A stretch of DNA of 15,130 nucleotides from Bacillota bacterium (GTDB lineage: Bacteria; Bacillota; Clostridia; Peptostreptococcales; Anaerovoracaceae): positions 1 to 15,130 of the forward strand of contig JAFYFK010000167.1 of the NCBI GenBank assembly GCA_017543805.1. The letters run 5' to 3'. Both the position numbers and the translations under genes were made by a program. Under the pieces are notes generated by a model. That model was not told where the DNA came from. It saw only the letters and a program-made list of their open reading frames with translations, and did no database searches. Below are positions 14,656 to 15,130 of this stretch, in pieces (within the stretch, counting starts at the first letter, position 1; each line of letters starts with the position of its first letter).

Positions 14656-14795
14656 CACATCTGACGTCCCGCAAACTCCGCCATAATCTCGCCGCAAACT
14701 TCTGTATAGACAGTTATGAGTGTAACAGATATTTAGATAATAGCATACTGTCCGTGCTTATGGGACATAAGGATTTAGCGACTACCCAGATATAA
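14656..14795 (+). pseudogene. Tyrosine recombinase (integrase) C-terminal relic
   Basis: A plus-strand frame of about 46 codons reads LTSRKLRHNLAANFCID, then about 20 less recognisable residues, then SILSVLMGHKDLATTQI and TAA. The pieces match the conserved end of tyrosine recombinases: the HxLRH box, the LGHxxxxTTQIY box, and their order. The box-I histidine is arginine (codon CGC at 14670-14672, where CAC would give His). The box-II histidine is kept (CAT at 14766-14768). The stop (14793-14795) falls at H+9, exactly where the nucleophilic tyrosine is expected. The upstream catalytic domain is absent; that place is taken by the intact MFS gene on the other strand. The fragment is therefore dead. 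Some spacing differs from XerD (about six extra residues between the boxes). Confidence 0.55.
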
Positions 14796-14902
14796 AGGCA
14801 CAAGACGCAAAGTTACATAGCAACGCCCCGTTTTCACTCGCATTTGAACAAGATTATTCAGACACCTTTTCTCCTTTCCGCCGTTTTCCAAAGTAAAAAT
14901 GG

Positions 14903-14934
14903 AAAAGAAAAAAGCCTTGATTTTCAAGGCTTTT
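14903..14934 (-). terminator. Strong intrinsic terminator on the minus strand
   Basis: AAAAGCCTTGA (14910-14920) pairs perfectly with TCAAGGCTTTT (14924-14934) around a three-base loop. On the minus strand the stem is followed by TTTTTTCTTTTCC, a classic U-tract. On the plus strand only four T are present. It would end a minus-strand transcript coming from the structured segment to its right. Confidence 0.8.
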
Positions 14935-14961
14935 CGGCGTTGGTGCGTCATCAGGGACTTA

Positions 14962-15062
14962 GCGGCTCTGCTGCGCAGATCCGCCGTCCTGCGCGCGCCT
15001 CAGGCGTGCTCGGACCAGAAGGCTCCACCGGAGCCTTCTGCCCTGTCGGGTTCGATTCCCAC
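14962..15062. other. Run of consecutive stem-loops ending in a tRNA T-arm-like motif
   Basis: No protein gene is apparent here. Three hairpins follow one another: 14962-14984 (GCGG/CCGC plus TCTG/CAGA with one mismatch), 14993-15009 (GCGCGCC, loop TCA, GGCGTGC) and 15016-15040 (CAGAAGGCTCC, loop ACC, GGAGCCTTCTG; 11 perfect pairs). Then GTCGGGTTCGATTCCCAC (15045-15062) resembles a tRNA T arm with loop TTCGATT but with one bulged C. The order recalls a tRNA with a long variable arm and a UCA-centred loop, yet I could not find a matching acceptor stem. Position 33 is C, and the middle loop is really closed to three bases. It may be a tRNA relic, a small structured RNA of either strand, or a mobile repeat. 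It is flanked by two terminators whose better U-tracts face the minus strand. Confidence 0.4.
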
Positions 15063-15078
15063 GTTGTTTGTCGCAAAT

Positions 15079-15108
15079 AAAAAACAATGGGGCGAACCCA
15101 TTCTTTTT
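15079..15108 (-). terminator. Intrinsic terminator, bidirectional, better on the minus strand
   Basis: AATGGG (15086-15091) pairs with CCCATT (15097-15102) around a five-base loop. On the minus strand it is followed by GTTTTTTATTT, on the plus strand by CTTTTT. It starts eight bases downstream of the possible tRNA 3' end at 15116, which is where a tRNA terminator would be. Confidence 0.7.
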
Positions 15109-15115
15109 CATTTGC

Positions 15116-15130
15116 TGGTGAAGGCGGTGG
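15116..15130 (-). tRNA. Possible 3' end of a tRNA (partial, identity unknown)
   Basis: Read on the minus strand the last 15 bases are CCACCGCCTTCACCA. This fits the end of a T stem (CCAC), seven acceptor bases (CGCCTTC), discriminator A and an encoded CCA. An intrinsic terminator follows directly. The remainder is outside the window, so neither the clover-leaf nor the amino acid can be checked; a chance match is possible. Confidence 0.3.

Noticed and set aside
14993..15062. Functional tRNA-Sec (UCA-centred loop, long variable arm, T arm)
   Set aside because: No 7- or 8-bp acceptor stem can be formed around it, position 33 would be C instead of U, the loop closes to three bases, and the T stem has a bulge. 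It is listed only as a structured segment.
14844..15080. A 78-codon plus-strand frame at the right end
   Set aside because: It runs through a terminator and three perfect hairpins and reads the T-arm-like motif as protein; there is no ribosome binding site or domain.

Overview
The window reads as a chromosomal segment of an anaerobic member of the Bacillota, most likely Clostridia. This rests on three things: a PyrK/PyrD class 1B pyrimidine cluster of Gram-positive type, a V-type (A/V) ATPase operon in the Enterococcus-like ntp order, and strong AAGGAGG ribosome binding sites with several TTG starts. Genus and species cannot be read from the sequence. The coding part is clearly GC-rich; the last ~490 bases are more AT-rich and hold debris rather than intact genes.

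Layout. (1) Positions 2-4156, plus strand: the distal part of a de novo pyrimidine (UMP) operon, carB (3' end only)-pyrK-pyrD-pyrF-pyrE-pyrB. All junctions overlap or are tight, and the run closes with an intrinsic terminator. Together these genes take carbamoyl phosphate to UMP except for the dihydroorotase step (pyrC is not in the window). The last gene, pyrB, carries a C-terminal four-cysteine zinc domain resembling the zinc half of the PyrI regulatory chain. (2) 4157-4517: a convergent intergenic region with two terminators and, on the minus strand, the 5' stump of a gene for a PTS-EIIC-like membrane protein. (3) 13139-4518, minus strand: a complete nine-gene V-type ATPase operon, ntpF-I-K-E-C-G-A-B-D. 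It has a good sigma-70-type promoter, a ~107-nt leader with a strong hairpin, and a terminator. The proteolipid NtpK keeps the Na+-ligand pattern known from Enterococcus hirae, so the machine may be Na+-coupled. (4) 14638-13442, minus strand: a single MFS transporter gene followed by a long hairpin that probably acts as its terminator. (5) 14639-15130: no intact gene. It holds a decayed tyrosine-recombinase C-terminus whose reading frame stops exactly at the expected catalytic tyrosine codon, two strong terminators, a ~100-nt run of consecutive stem-loops ending in a tRNA T-arm-like motif, and at the edge what may be the CCA end of a minus-strand tRNA.

Most of the window is ordinary, well-conserved metabolism and bioenergetics. 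The points most worth a second look are the PyrB-zinc-domain fusion, the recombinase relic beside the structured/tRNA-like segment, the EIIC-like stump that reaches a terminator before any stop codon, and the predicted ion specificity of the ATPase. I did not see a convincing undescribed multi-gene system.
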